This document shows, one piece after another, positions 18,198 to 27,156 of a stretch of DNA of 64,000 nt. Location: assembly GCF_030269605.1 (NCBI RefSeq), contig NZ_BSTQ01000010.1, positions 62,001-126,000 on the forward strand, read 5' to 3'. Under the pieces are notes generated by a model. That model saw only the letters and a list, made by a program, of their open reading frames with translations, was not told the DNA's origin and searched no databases. Position 1 is the first letter of the stretch, and the number at the start of each line of letters is the position of its first letter. A program made the translations under genes and the position numbers. This DNA is from Lentzea sp. NBRC 105346 (GTDB lineage Bacteria; Actinomycetota; Actinomycetes; Mycobacteriales; Pseudonocardiaceae).

Positions 18198-19025
18198 ATG
18201 ACGACGACGGCACCTTCACTCGCCGCCGAGGACGCGGCCCGGTACGCGGAGTGGTTCGCCTGCCTCGCCGAGCCCACCCGCGTGCGCCTCGTGCACGCCG
18301 TGGCCACCGCCGGCCGCGCCGTGACGGTCGGCGAGCTCACCGAGTGGCTCGGCATCAGCCAGTCGACCTGCTCGCACCACGTCCGCAAGCTCGCCGACGT
18401 CGGGTTCGTGTTGCTGCGCAAGGAAGGCACCGCCACCCTCGTCACCGTCAACGCCTCCTGCTGCACCGGCCTCCCCCACGCCGCCGACGCGGTGATGGGC
18501 GTGCTCGCACCGCGGCCGTGCTGCCCGACCGACCTGCCCGCCGATGTCACCATCCGCGCGCTGCGCGACGAGGACTGGGCCGACGTCCGTCGCATCTACG
18601 CCGAGGGCATCGCCACCGGCGACGCGACGTTCGAAACCGAGGTGCCGCAACGCAAGTCGCTGGACGCCAGGTGGCTACCCGGCCACCGCTGGGTCGCCGA
18701 GATCGACGGCACCGTCGCGGGCTGGGCCGCTCTCGCTCCGGTGTCCACCCGCGACTGTTACTCCGGCGTCGCGGAGACCTCCGTCTACGTCGGCACGGAC
18801 TTCCGCGGCCGAGGAGTCGGAAGAACCTTGGTGCACAAGCAGGTCACCGCCGCCGACACCGACGGCCTGTGGACGTTGCAGACGTCGATCTTTCCGGAGA
18901 ACCGGGCCAGCCTGGCACTGCACCACTCCGCCGGGTTCCGCACCCTCGGTGTGCGCGAACGCATCGCCCGGCACCACGGCGCGTGGCGCGACACGGTGTT
19001 CCTCGAACGCCGCCGCACCGACTAA
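18198..19025 (+). CDS. ArsR repressor fused to GNAT N-acetyltransferase (ArsN-like)
   Basis: 275 residues. Residues 10-100 are an ArsR winged helix (LAEPTRVRLVHAV, recognition helix ISQSTCSHHVRKLADVGFV). Two Cys pairs (88-89 and 108-109) sit just after the DNA-binding domain, suited to As(III) binding. Residues about 115-275 are a GNAT domain of the phosphinothricin/arsinothricin acetyltransferase type: TIRALRDEDW, TSVYVGTDFRGRGVGRTLV and a C-terminal GFRTLGVRERIARH. A single protein would therefore sense arsenicals and inactivate an amino-acid analogue such as arsinothricin by N-acetylation. Whether phosphinothricin is also a substrate cannot be read from sequence. Confidence 0.86.
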   Translation: MTTTAPSLAAEDAARYAEWFACLAEPTRVRLVHAVATAGRAVTVGELTEWLGISQSTCSHHVRKLADVGFVLLRKEGTATLVTVNASCCTGLPHAADAVMGVLAPRPCCPTDLPADVTIRALRDEDWADVRRIYAEGIATGDATFETEVPQRKSLDARWLPGHRWVAEIDGTVAGWAALAPVSTRDCYSGVAETSVYVGTDFRGRGVGRTLVHKQVTAADTDGLWTLQTSIFPENRASLALHHSAGFRTLGVRERIARHHGAWRDTVFLERRRTD

Positions 19026-19045
19026 CCGACTTCCCGCAACCGCCG

Positions 19046-19148
19046 GCCGTCGCCGTACTCGGCGACGGCTACTTCGAGATACAGCTCGCTGCCCGGCTTA
19101 CGGCGAAGGCAGGCGGGTGCGGGCGGACAGCTTGGCCGCCCGCACCCG
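19046..19148. terminator. Two strong hairpins between convergent genes
   Basis: A 10-bp stem with a 4-base loop (19046-19069) follows the ArsR-fusion stop. A 13-bp stem with a 9-base loop (19114-19148) follows the minus-strand sialidase-like gene. There is no clear T tract; GC-rich hairpins of this kind usually serve as actinobacterial terminators. Confidence 0.6.
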
Positions 19149-19156
19149 TTGCACCG

Positions 19157-20650
19157 TCAGTTGTGGTTGAGCCGCACGGCGTGGACGTCCGCGCCGTCGG
19201 CGATGGTTGAGGTGAAGAACGCGATGGTGCTGTTACCGGAAATCGTTTCGAGTCCCATGTAGTCGCCGAGGAACAGGCCTCTCGGGTCGCCTGGTGCGAA
19301 GAACGAGATCGGAGCGGTGTAGTGGTCGAACGGCCCGTGCAGGTGCTGTTCGGGCTCCCACGTCTGGGTGCCGTTGTGTGAATGGCGGACCCAGACGTCG
19401 GTGGTGGCGATGCCGTCACCGAGCACGTTGTTCCGGTCGTCCCAGTAGGTCAGGGTGACCGTACCGGTGTCCGACACGTCGATCGCGTGGTTGTACGACT
19501 GCACCGTCGGACCACCGGTGGAGGCGACCACCGGGCCGCTCCAGTGCCGTCCGCCGTCGGTCGACTTGGCGAGCACGACCTTGTTCAGCGCCGTGCCGAG
19601 GCCGTCCGCCCACACGACGTAGATCGCGCCGCTGGTCATGTCCACCGCGATATCGGGCAGGTAGTCCTCGGCGCGGATCGGGAAGTTGTCGTCCGGCACG
19701 AACAACTGGGTTGTCCGGATCGGCGCGATCTGCACAGGTGCCGACCAGTGCAGCCCGGCGTCACGGGAGCTCATGACGCCCATGTAGACGCCCTTGTCGT
19801 TGAGACCCGCGCCGGTGAACAGGTTCGCGGTGACGTTGTACAGGGTGCCGTCCGGGCCGACCGCGATCTGGTTGCCCTGGAAGTACGAGTTCGAGTCGCG
19901 CATCGGCACCGGCGTCGACCACGTCAGCCCACCGTTGGTCGTCCGGGAGAACATCGCCTTTCCGCGATAGGCGAACGAGTGCAGGTCCGCGATCGGGTGC
20001 TGCTTGCCGTCGTTGGGGTAGCTACCGCGGATCCACGTCGCATACGCGTAACCGGGGCGCGTCGGGTCCCCGGTGATGGAGACCTTGTCGTTGAACACGC
20101 CCCGGTCGCCGTTGTCCTCCTGGATGATCTGCGGCGGCCGCCAGGTGCCGGTGGTGCGGTCGAGGCTGGTCACCGCGATCGCGGACAGACCCAGTGCGGC
20201 CGAGTCGATCGGCTGGCCGATGAAGTAGGCGTTGCCCGCCTTGTCATAGGACACCCACGGGTCGGTGACGCGGCCGAACCGGGTCGGGCCGCCCTGGCAG
20301 GCGCTCCACGGCACGTCCGGCAGCTTGGTCCACGAGGCGCCGCCGTTGTGGGTGATCCACGAGCTGAGGCCGCGCGCGCCGCCGTCCGGCCAGCGGTCCT
20401 GCTGGGACGCTCCGATCATCTCGTCCGGGTTGGCCGGGTTGACCGCCACCTGCGGCTCGACCTCGGCGTTGTCGTAGGCGGCGGCGAAGTCGGCCGACGC
20501 GCCGAAGGGGCAGGCCGTCAGCGCCGACGGGCCGCTGACCAGGACGTCGGCGCCGGCGGAGAACGGGGCCGCCGACGCCCCGGTCGCTGTGCTCAAGAGA
20601 ATCAGCGGGACGACCGCAGCTGCCGCGGTGAGCCGTCTGGTCGCATGCAT
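19157..20650 (-). CDS. Secreted sialidase/BNR-repeat protein A
   Basis: 497 residues from ATG 20650 (GGAGG eight bases upstream; the frame extends 8 codons further but without a site). Signal peptide: basic HATRR, hydrophobic core, then GASAAP cleavage region. Four Asp-box-like motifs (SRTTNGGLTW, KSTDGGRHW and relatives) mark a six-bladed sialidase-type propeller. The catalytic arginine triad of true sialidases is not evident by eye, so glycan hydrolysis is uncertain. It diverges from a related gene across 205 bases. Confidence 0.82.
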   Translation of the reverse strand: MHATRRLTAAAAVVPLILLSTATGASAAPFSAGADVLVSGPSALTACPFGASADFAAAYDNAEVEPQVAVNPANPDEMIGASQQDRWPDGGARGLSSWITHNGGASWTKLPDVPWSACQGGPTRFGRVTDPWVSYDKAGNAYFIGQPIDSAALGLSAIAVTSLDRTTGTWRPPQIIQEDNGDRGVFNDKVSITGDPTRPGYAYATWIRGSYPNDGKQHPIADLHSFAYRGKAMFSRTTNGGLTWSTPVPMRDSNSYFQGNQIAVGPDGTLYNVTANLFTGAGLNDKGVYMGVMSSRDAGLHWSAPVQIAPIRTTQLFVPDDNFPIRAEDYLPDIAVDMTSGAIYVVWADGLGTALNKVVLAKSTDGGRHWSGPVVASTGGPTVQSYNHAIDVSDTGTVTLTYWDDRNNVLGDGIATTDVWVRHSHNGTQTWEPEQHLHGPFDHYTAPISFFAPGDPRGLFLGDYMGLETISGNSTIAFFTSTIADGADVHAVRLNHN

Positions 20651-20855
20651 GGGGGTACCTCCGCATGTCTGCATCCCCCCTCATGGGTGAATCGTCGGAC
20701 TCAGCCGGATCGTTGCGCCCGGCTCGACCGGAAGTTCGACGTGGCCCAGGCGGCCTGAGGCTCAGGGGCGCATGGCGGATTTACTCGGGCGTGGGGCTGT
20801 GGCTGGATCGGAAGGCGGACCGCCGCCTCACCCTCAACGAAGAAGGTGTTGCGCC

Positions 20856-22289
20856 ATGCACAAGTTGCCCGGCGCTGTTCTGGTCTCCGCTCTCACCATT
20901 GGTGGACTGCTCGTCGCCACCCCAACCGCGTCCGCGAATGTGCCGGTCACCCAGGTCAGTTCCGATCCCTACACCGACGCCCAGGCCCAGCACAAAACCG
21001 AAGTCGAGCCGGACACGTTCTCCTTCGGCACCACCATCGTCTCGGCCTTCCAGGTCGGCCGCGTCTCCGGCGGCGGCTCCTCCAACATCGGTTTCGCCAC
21101 CTCGGCCAACGGCGGCGCCACCTGGACCCAGGGCTTCCTGCCCGGCACCACCGCCAACTCCGGCGGCCCTTGCGGACAGATCAGCGATCCCGCGGTCGCC
21201 TTCGACGCCAAGCACAACGTCTGGCTCATCTCCTCGCTCGGCATCGGCTGCCCCGGCACCCCGGTACTCACCAGCCGCTCCACCGACGGCGGCCTGACGT
21301 GGAGCAACCCGATCACCACGGCCACCGGGTCGCTGGACAAGAACTGGATCGTCTGTGACAACACGGCTTCCAGCCCGTTCTTCGGCAACTGCTACACCGA
21401 ATACGACATCACCAGCGCCGGTGACGCCCTCCGCATGAAGACCTCCAGCGACGGCGGCCTCACCTGGGGCCCGGCCCGCGCCACCGGCGACAACGCCACC
21501 GGCCTCGGCGGGCAACCCGTGGTCCGGCCCAACGGCACCGTGCTCGTGCCGTACCAGTCCCTCAACGGCCAGATCCGCTCGTTCCGGTCCATCGACGGCG
21601 GCGCCAGCTGGCGCTCCACCGTGCTGGTCTCGACGATCAGCCACCACACCGTCGCCGGGGGCCTGCGGTCCGGAGCACTGCCTTCGGCCGAGATCGACGC
21701 CGCGGGCACCGCGTACGTGGCGTGGTCGGACTGCCGGTTCCGTTCCGGGTGCTCGAGCAACGACATCGTGCTCAGCAAGTCGACCAGCGAAACCACCTGG
21801 GGTGCGCCCACCCGCGTGCCGATCGACGCCACCACCAGCACCGTGGACCACTTCGTGCCCGGCATCGGTGTCGACCGCTCGACCTCCGGCGGCACGGCCC
21901 GAATCGGCCTGACCTACTACTTCTACCCCACCGCCAACTGCACCGCGGCCACCTGCCGGCTCGACGTCGGGTTCATCTCCTCGGTCAACGGCGGCACGAG
22001 CTGGAGTCCGGCCACCCAGGTCGCCGGGCCGATGTCGCTGTCGTGGATCCCCAACACGTCGCAGGGCCGCATGTTCGGCGACTACATCTCCACCTCGATC
22101 CGCAACGGCGGCAACGCCTTCCCAGTCGTTCCGATCGCGACCGCACCGACCGGAACGACGTTCAACCTCGGCATGTTCGCGCCGACCGGCGGCCTGGTTC
22201 TGACCGGTGGCACCGTGCGTGGCACCGACCCGGTCGCTGCGGGGCCCGCACACACCGAACGTATTCACAGCGAATGGAGTGTGAATTAG
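20856..22289 (+). CDS. Secreted sialidase/BNR-repeat protein B
   Basis: 477 residues from ATG 20856 with AAGG upstream; an in-frame earlier ATG at 20772 lacks a site and would bury the signal peptide. Signal peptide (HKLPGAVLVSALTIGGLL, then SAN). Five Asp-box motifs of the form S-x-DGG-x-TW are spaced through the protein and four or more Cys suggest disulfides outside the cell. It shares the propeller architecture of the divergent neighbour but not close sequence. It probably binds or cuts an extracellular glycan or polymer. Confidence 0.82.
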   Translation: MHKLPGAVLVSALTIGGLLVATPTASANVPVTQVSSDPYTDAQAQHKTEVEPDTFSFGTTIVSAFQVGRVSGGGSSNIGFATSANGGATWTQGFLPGTTANSGGPCGQISDPAVAFDAKHNVWLISSLGIGCPGTPVLTSRSTDGGLTWSNPITTATGSLDKNWIVCDNTASSPFFGNCYTEYDITSAGDALRMKTSSDGGLTWGPARATGDNATGLGGQPVVRPNGTVLVPYQSLNGQIRSFRSIDGGASWRSTVLVSTISHHTVAGGLRSGALPSAEIDAAGTAYVAWSDCRFRSGCSSNDIVLSKSTSETTWGAPTRVPIDATTSTVDHFVPGIGVDRSTSGGTARIGLTYYFYPTANCTAATCRLDVGFISSVNGGTSWSPATQVAGPMSLSWIPNTSQGRMFGDYISTSIRNGGNAFPVVPIATAPTGTTFNLGMFAPTGGLVLTGGTVRGTDPVAAGPAHTERIHSEWSVN

Positions 22290-22376
22290 TCCGGTCGGAT
22301 TGTTATTCCCACCTCCTGGATTTCGCACTCGCCCTCAGGTTGCCTTTGTCAACCGTCGCAACAAGGAGGGCCGAAA

Positions 22377-25022
22377 ATGGCCGTTTCGCGTAGAAAACGG
22401 ACAATCACACTCGGCGCAGCGGCCGCGCTGGTCGCGGGCTTGGTCGTAGTCGGCACCAACCACGAGGTCCAGGAGGTGCTGGGGCTCGCCGCCGAGCCCG
22501 GTGAAGGACTGCCGCACCACCCGCGCGAAATGCTCGAGGCGATGATGGGCGAGTCGCAGGAGGCGGGCGAGGAGGCATTCGAGTATTCGACCGCCGTCGG
22601 TCAGTTCGCGCAGGCGCGCTCTGCTCCCGGAATCGTGGCGCCCGGCGCGTACGGCGCGGCTTTCACCCAGCTGAAGGGCCTGTCCGCCACCGCTGGTCAG
22701 TGGTCGGAGATCACGAAGGTCCCGTACAACAGCGACGACCCGCGCTACCGCGACTACGCGTCGAACTCCAGCGGCGGCGCCGGCAACGTGACCGGCCGGA
22801 TCACCGGCCTCGCGGCCGACAACGCGGGCCACGTGTACGCCGCGGGCGCGAACGGCGGCGTCTGGCGCTCCAGCACCGGCGGCGGCAACTGGGCGCCGAT
22901 CGCCGACCAGCTGCCCAGCCTGTCCACCGGCGACCTGGCGCTCGCCGCCGACGGTTCGCTCTGGTACGCGACCGGCGAGGCCAACACCGGCGCCACCAGC
23001 TACGTCGGCTCGGGCGTCTACCGCCTGGCCGACCCGCGGGGCGGCCAGTTCACGCCGGACATGCGCGTCGGCGGTGCCGAGCTCGAAAGCGCCGTGATCC
23101 AGAAGGTCCGGTTCGCCGGCGGGAAGGTGTGGGCGGCGACCAACCGCGGTCTGTACACCCATGACGCCGCGAGCACGACCGGCGCGTGGCACCTCGAGTA
23201 CGCCCCGAACCCCGACTACCTGCCCGGCGGCCCGAAGGCGAGCGACCCGAGCGCGGCGTACAAGAACATCGTCAACGACGTCGCCGCGGACCCGCGCAAC
23301 CCCAGGCACGTGGTCGCCGCGATCGCCTGGCGCGGCGGTGACTCCTACAACGGCTTCTACGAGACGGCCGACTACACCGCGGGCGGCTGGAAGAAGGTCA
23401 ACCTCGGCGGCGCCATCCCGGCCGACGACATCGGCTTCGCCACGTTCGCGTTCGCCGCGGACGGCTCGAAGCTCTACGCGATCAACCAGTCGCCGAAGCT
23501 CTACAACAAGGCCGTCGGCACGGTGAACAGCTACCTGGACGGCATCTACGTGTCGAACAACGGCTCACCGTCCGGGCCGTGGAGCAAGATCGCCGACTCC
23601 ACCAAGCTCGCCAACTCCGGCTCCGCGCTCAAGCAGTCCATCGGCGGCAAGGGCTACGGACCCGGCATCCAGGCCTGGTACAACCAGTTCCTCGCCGTGG
23701 ACCCCGCGAACCCGAACCACGTGTACGCAGGCCTCGAGGAGGTCAACGAGACCACCGACGGCGGCGCGAACTGGAAGGTCGTCGGACCGTACTGGAACTT
23801 CAGCTTCGGCTGCTGGAATCCCGACGACAGCAAGAACACCTGCCAGAAGACGACGCACTCCGACCAGCACTCCATCGCGGTCGGGTCCTACCAGGACAAG
23901 CCGTACGTCTTCGTGGGCAACGACGGCGGCCTCTACCGGCGCCCGGTGCAGGGTTCCACCGACCGCGACGGGCACGCCACGGACTGGCAGAACCTCAACG
24001 ACGGCACCATCGACGCGCTGCAGTACTACTCGGTGTCGGTCGGCAAGGACACCTACAACGGCAAGACCGGCGTGGGCGTGAGCGGCGGCCTGCAGGACAA
24101 CGGCGCCTCCATGCTGCGCGCCGGCGAGACCGCGATGGGCTCACCGTTCGGCGGCGACGGCGGCGACTCCCTCGCCGACCCGGACAACGCGTGCCGGCAG
24201 GTGCAGGAGTACGTCTACCTCGCGATGCGCGCCACGCAGAACTGCAACGCCAACACCAACCCGGACTCGTCGGCCTCCACCTCGGTGGACATCCAGCCGT
24301 ACACCTCGAGTCCCGGTGACGAACCCGCGCGGTTCATCGCGCCGTTCGCCGCCGACGACCACAATGCGAACAACTGGATCGCGGGCGGCCAGCACGTCTG
24401 GTTCAACACCAAGGGATTCGGCATCAAGAGCGGCAAGGACTGGCAGAACGCGTTCGACCTCGGCGCGGGCCACGTCGCGACCGCGGTGAGCCTGTCCCAA
24501 GGCGTGGCCTACGTCGGCTGGTGCGGCCCGTGCAACAACCAGGGCTTCACCCGCGGCATCGCGGTCGGCAAGCTCGGCGACGCGAACAGCTTCCACCAGC
24601 TGAACCTGCCCGCCGACGGCGTGCTGCCCAACCGGTACGTCGCCGGCTTCGGCGTCGACCCGGCCAACCCCAACCACGCGTTCGTCGCGTTCAACGGGTT
24701 CAGCCGCCGCTGGACCGAGGGCCCCGGCGCGGGCGTAGGCCACGTCTTCGAGACGACCGACCAGGGCGCCACGTGGAAGGACGTGTCGGCGAACCTGCCC
24801 GACCTGCCCGCCAACGCGCTGAAGGTGCTGTCCAACGGCGCACTCGTGCTCGCCACCGACCTGGCCACGCTGTACCGCCCGGCCGGCGCGACCGAGTGGC
24901 AGCGCATGGGCAACGGCCTGCCCACCACCGCGGTGCTGGACGCCGAGTACTCCAAGACCGACAACGCGGTGTACGTGGCGACCCACGGGCGCGGCATCTG
25001 GAAGTTCGGCCTCACCTCGTGA
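22377..25022 (+). CDS. Secreted VPS10/BNR-type beta-propeller protein
   Basis: 881 residues. Basic start (VSRRKR) then a hydrophobic signal segment (13-27). Repeated propeller motifs WRSSTGGGNW, ETTDGGANW and ETTDQGATW, with VYAAGANGGVW-like strands throughout, resemble VPS10/xyloglucanase-type seven-bladed propellers. The mid-region DPANPNHVYAGLEEV is common to secreted actinobacterial BNR proteins. It lies 88 bases after sialidase-like protein B on the same strand, possibly in one transcription unit. Enzymatic activity is not established. Confidence 0.82.
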   Translation: MAVSRRKRTITLGAAAALVAGLVVVGTNHEVQEVLGLAAEPGEGLPHHPREMLEAMMGESQEAGEEAFEYSTAVGQFAQARSAPGIVAPGAYGAAFTQLKGLSATAGQWSEITKVPYNSDDPRYRDYASNSSGGAGNVTGRITGLAADNAGHVYAAGANGGVWRSSTGGGNWAPIADQLPSLSTGDLALAADGSLWYATGEANTGATSYVGSGVYRLADPRGGQFTPDMRVGGAELESAVIQKVRFAGGKVWAATNRGLYTHDAASTTGAWHLEYAPNPDYLPGGPKASDPSAAYKNIVNDVAADPRNPRHVVAAIAWRGGDSYNGFYETADYTAGGWKKVNLGGAIPADDIGFATFAFAADGSKLYAINQSPKLYNKAVGTVNSYLDGIYVSNNGSPSGPWSKIADSTKLANSGSALKQSIGGKGYGPGIQAWYNQFLAVDPANPNHVYAGLEEVNETTDGGANWKVVGPYWNFSFGCWNPDDSKNTCQKTTHSDQHSIAVGSYQDKPYVFVGNDGGLYRRPVQGSTDRDGHATDWQNLNDGTIDALQYYSVSVGKDTYNGKTGVGVSGGLQDNGASMLRAGETAMGSPFGGDGGDSLADPDNACRQVQEYVYLAMRATQNCNANTNPDSSASTSVDIQPYTSSPGDEPARFIAPFAADDHNANNWIAGGQHVWFNTKGFGIKSGKDWQNAFDLGAGHVATAVSLSQGVAYVGWCGPCNNQGFTRGIAVGKLGDANSFHQLNLPADGVLPNRYVAGFGVDPANPNHAFVAFNGFSRRWTEGPGAGVGHVFETTDQGATWKDVSANLPDLPANALKVLSNGALVLATDLATLYRPAGATEWQRMGNGLPTTAVLDAEYSKTDNAVYVATHGRGIWKFGLTS

Positions 25023-25030
25023 GAACGGGC

Positions 25031-25070
25031 GGGGAGCTTCACCGGCCGAGTAGTCCGGGCGAAGCTCCCC
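25031..25070. terminator. Terminator hairpin between convergent genes
   Basis: A perfect 10-bp stem GGGGAGCTTC / GAAGCTCCCC with a 20-base loop lies nine bases after the plus-strand stop and 60 bases after the minus-strand stop. It can serve both directions. Confidence 0.7.
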
Positions 25071-25129
25071 ACCGGTTCACCGCGTGAACTCCGTACACGA
25101 ACGGCCCGCCGCACGCGATCGACCAGGCG

Positions 25130-26278
25130 TCAGCTTGCTGCCGCGATGATGTGGTGTGCGGCTTGGTCGATCTGCTCGCCGGTGGTCCAGCGGCCCAGCG
25201 ACAGTCGCAATGCGCCCAGCCCACGACCAGAGGGCATCCCCATGGCGGTGAGCACCGGAGAAGGCTCGTGTTGTCCGCTGTGGCACGCTGAGCCGGTGGA
25301 CGCGGCGAATTCCGTTGTGGTGTCGAGCAATTCGTGACCGACAATGCCGTCGATGCTGATATTGAGAGTGTTCGGCAACCGAGCCGTCTCGGGACCGTTG
25401 AGGTGGACTCGGCCCGGTAGCGCGGTGACGAGCAGTTGGTGAAGGCGGTCCCGCAACGCGCGGATACGGTCGTAGCCACCGGAGGCGAGGTCCTTCGCCG
25501 CGAGTTCGGCGGCGGTGCCGAGTGCCACGGCAAGAGCGACATTTTCGGTGCCGGCGCGCAGGCCGTGTTCCTGGCCGCCGCCGTACACCAACGGTTCCAG
25601 CGGTACGCCGGGCCGGATGCAAAGCGCGCCGATTCCCTTGGGGGCGTACATCTTGTGTCCAACGACGGTCACGAGGTCGTACTCGGTCGCGTCGAACGGG
25701 ATCTTGCCGATGGCCTGGGCGGCGTCAGTGTGGAACACCACGCTGTGCTCGCGGGCGACCCGAGCGAGCTCGTCGATCGGTTGCAGTGCACCGGTTTCGT
25801 TGTTTGCCGCCATGATGGACACCAGGACGGTTCCTGGGGTGATCGCGGCGGCGAGGTCGTCTGGGTCAACCAGGCCGTTGCTGTCGACCGGCAAGAACGT
25901 CACGTCCGCGTTGTGCCGGCGGCGCAGCGCCTCGCATGCCTGCAACACCGCAGGATGCTCGGTGGGTTGGGTGATCACGTGCGGCCGGTCCACGCCCGAG
26001 GCGAGCACGGTACCTCGGATGGCGAGGTTGTCGGCCTCGGAGCCCGATCCCGTGAACACGATCCGCTCGGCTGAGGTGCCGAGGAGAGCGGCGACTTGAT
26101 CACGGGCGTGGTCGACCGCGACGCGCGATTCCCGGCCGTAGTGGTGGGTGCTGGAGGGGTTTCCGAACTCCGCGGTCAGATACGGCAGCATCGCCTCGGT
26201 CACCACCGGGTCGATCGGTGTGGTGGCGTTGTAGTCGAGGTAGATGGGTCCGTCGAGGAGTCCACGTGGGACGGTCAC
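25130..26278 (-). CDS. Cysteine desulfurase (NifS/IscS-like)
   Basis: 382 residues from GTG 26278 (AGGAAGG upstream; the open frame extends further but belongs to another coding region). IYLDYNATTPIDP at the start, a PLP-binding Lys in VVGHKMYAPKG and the mobile-loop Cys in GSACHSGQHEPS are class hallmarks. The enzyme takes sulfur from L-cysteine to form a protein persulfide. It diverges from an ArsR-rhodanese fusion gene, so the sulfane sulfur may feed a thiosulfate or persulfide relay sensed by that protein. No isc/suf scaffold genes are adjacent, so housekeeping Fe-S assembly is less likely. Confidence 0.93.
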   Translation of the reverse strand: MTVPRGLLDGPIYLDYNATTPIDPVVTEAMLPYLTAEFGNPSSTHHYGRESRVAVDHARDQVAALLGTSAERIVFTGSGSEADNLAIRGTVLASGVDRPHVITQPTEHPAVLQACEALRRRHNADVTFLPVDSNGLVDPDDLAAAITPGTVLVSIMAANNETGALQPIDELARVAREHSVVFHTDAAQAIGKIPFDATEYDLVTVVGHKMYAPKGIGALCIRPGVPLEPLVYGGGQEHGLRAGTENVALAVALGTAAELAAKDLASGGYDRIRALRDRLHQLLVTALPGRVHLNGPETARLPNTLNISIDGIVGHELLDTTTEFAASTGSACHSGQHEPSPVLTAMGMPSGRGLGALRLSLGRWTTGEQIDQAAHHIIAAAS

Positions 26279-26440
26279 GCGCTGACCTTCCTGTTGGAGT
26301 GGGTTTCGTACATGCGCACGGCGACCACGACTCCGGAGAGGGCGGTGAGTGCGGCGACCACCCATGGCGAAGCCGCCGTCGCGCCAGAGCCGGTAGACGA
26401 GTCCGTCGTCGGCAAGCGGAAGCACCTCAGGCACGGTCAT
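26275..26440 (-). pseudogene. Small membrane-protein ORF with apparent frameshift
   Basis: ATG 26440 opens about 25 well-coded codons (MTVPEVLPLADDGLVYRLW). Coding bias then jumps to another frame, which reads SPWVVAALTALSGVVVAVRM and ends at a TGA overlapping the desulfurase GTG (GTGA, 26275-26278). Together they would be a roughly 55-residue protein with one membrane helix, translationally coupled to the desulfurase. Either the gene is frameshifted or the second frame starts at an internal TTG. Confidence 0.4.
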
Positions 26441-26472
26441 CGTCTCCTCTCACCTTCAGTGTTCTACACTAT

Positions 26473-26488
26473 TCCAAGGATGATTGGA
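26473..26488. promoter_or_regulatory. TCCAA-N6-TTGGA inverted repeat
   Basis: A perfect 5-6-5 dyad sits five bases before the ArsR-rhodanese start, overlapping its ribosome site, in the 53-base gap to the divergent gene. It has the same geometry as the ATCGA-N6-TCGAT sites at 18.1 kb, as expected for an autoregulated ArsR protein. Confidence 0.5.
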
Positions 26489-26493
26489 GAACC

Positions 26494-27147
26494 ATGGGCG
26501 ACAGGGACGCGAAGACCGCGTTGTTCGACCAGTTCGCTCGCGTGGGGAAGGCCCTCGCGAGCGGCAAGAGGCTTGAGCTGCTCGACCTGCTCGCCCAGGG
26601 CGAGCGCACGGTCGACGCGCTCGCGAAGTCGGCGGAACTGGGGCTGACCACCGCCTCCGCCCACCTGCAGACCCTCAAGCAGGCCAACCTCGTGACCACC
26701 CGGCGCGAAGGCACGAAGATCTTCTACCGGCTGGCAGGCGACGACGTCGCCAAACTGTTCACGCTGCTGCGCACCGTCGCCGACGACCGGCTGCCCGATG
26801 TGCGGTCGGCGCGTGAGGCCTACCTGGGCGATGACACTGACGCGGTGACTCGCGAGGAGCTCCTGGATCGCGTTCGATCGGGACGCGCGACCGTGATCGA
26901 CGTCCGGCCCGCCGCGGAGTTCGCCGCCGGTCACATCCCCGGCGCAGTGTCCGTTCCGCTCGAAGAGCTGGCGGACCGGCTGGCAGATCTCCCGGCCGGC
27001 CAGGAGATCGTGGCCTACTGCCGCGGCGCCTACTGCGTGCTCTCCCACGACGCCGTCCGCCTGCTCACCGCGCGGGGACGAACCGCCCGCCGGCTGGCCG
27101 ACGGCATGCTCGAGTGGCGCCTCGCCGACCTCCCAGTCGCGGTCTGA
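26494..27147 (+). CDS. ArsR-family regulator fused to rhodanese domain (copy 1)
   Basis: 217 residues from ATG 26494 (TTGGAGA upstream). Residues 10-100 are an ArsR winged helix (SGKRLELLDLLAQGERTVDALA; LTTASAHLQTLKQANLV). Residues about 120-217 are a rhodanese with active loop YCRGAYCVLS (catalytic Cys first). Such fusions fit sensors of sulfane sulfur in which persulfidation changes DNA binding. It neighbours a cysteine desulfurase (divergent) and an MFS exporter that starts nine bases downstream, so it probably controls both. A near-paralogue is encoded at 29.4-30.1 kb. Confidence 0.9.
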   Translation: MGDRDAKTALFDQFARVGKALASGKRLELLDLLAQGERTVDALAKSAELGLTTASAHLQTLKQANLVTTRREGTKIFYRLAGDDVAKLFTLLRTVADDRLPDVRSAREAYLGDDTDAVTREELLDRVRSGRATVIDVRPAAEFAAGHIPGAVSVPLEELADRLADLPAGQEIVAYCRGAYCVLSHDAVRLLTARGRTARRLADGMLEWRLADLPVAV

Positions 27148-27156
27148 GCTCTCCGA

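Noticed and set aside
18161-19210. 349-codon plus-strand frame overlapping the ArsR fusion
   Set aside because: It reads as Arg/His-rich nonsense. The frame starting at 18198 has clear ArsR and GNAT domains.
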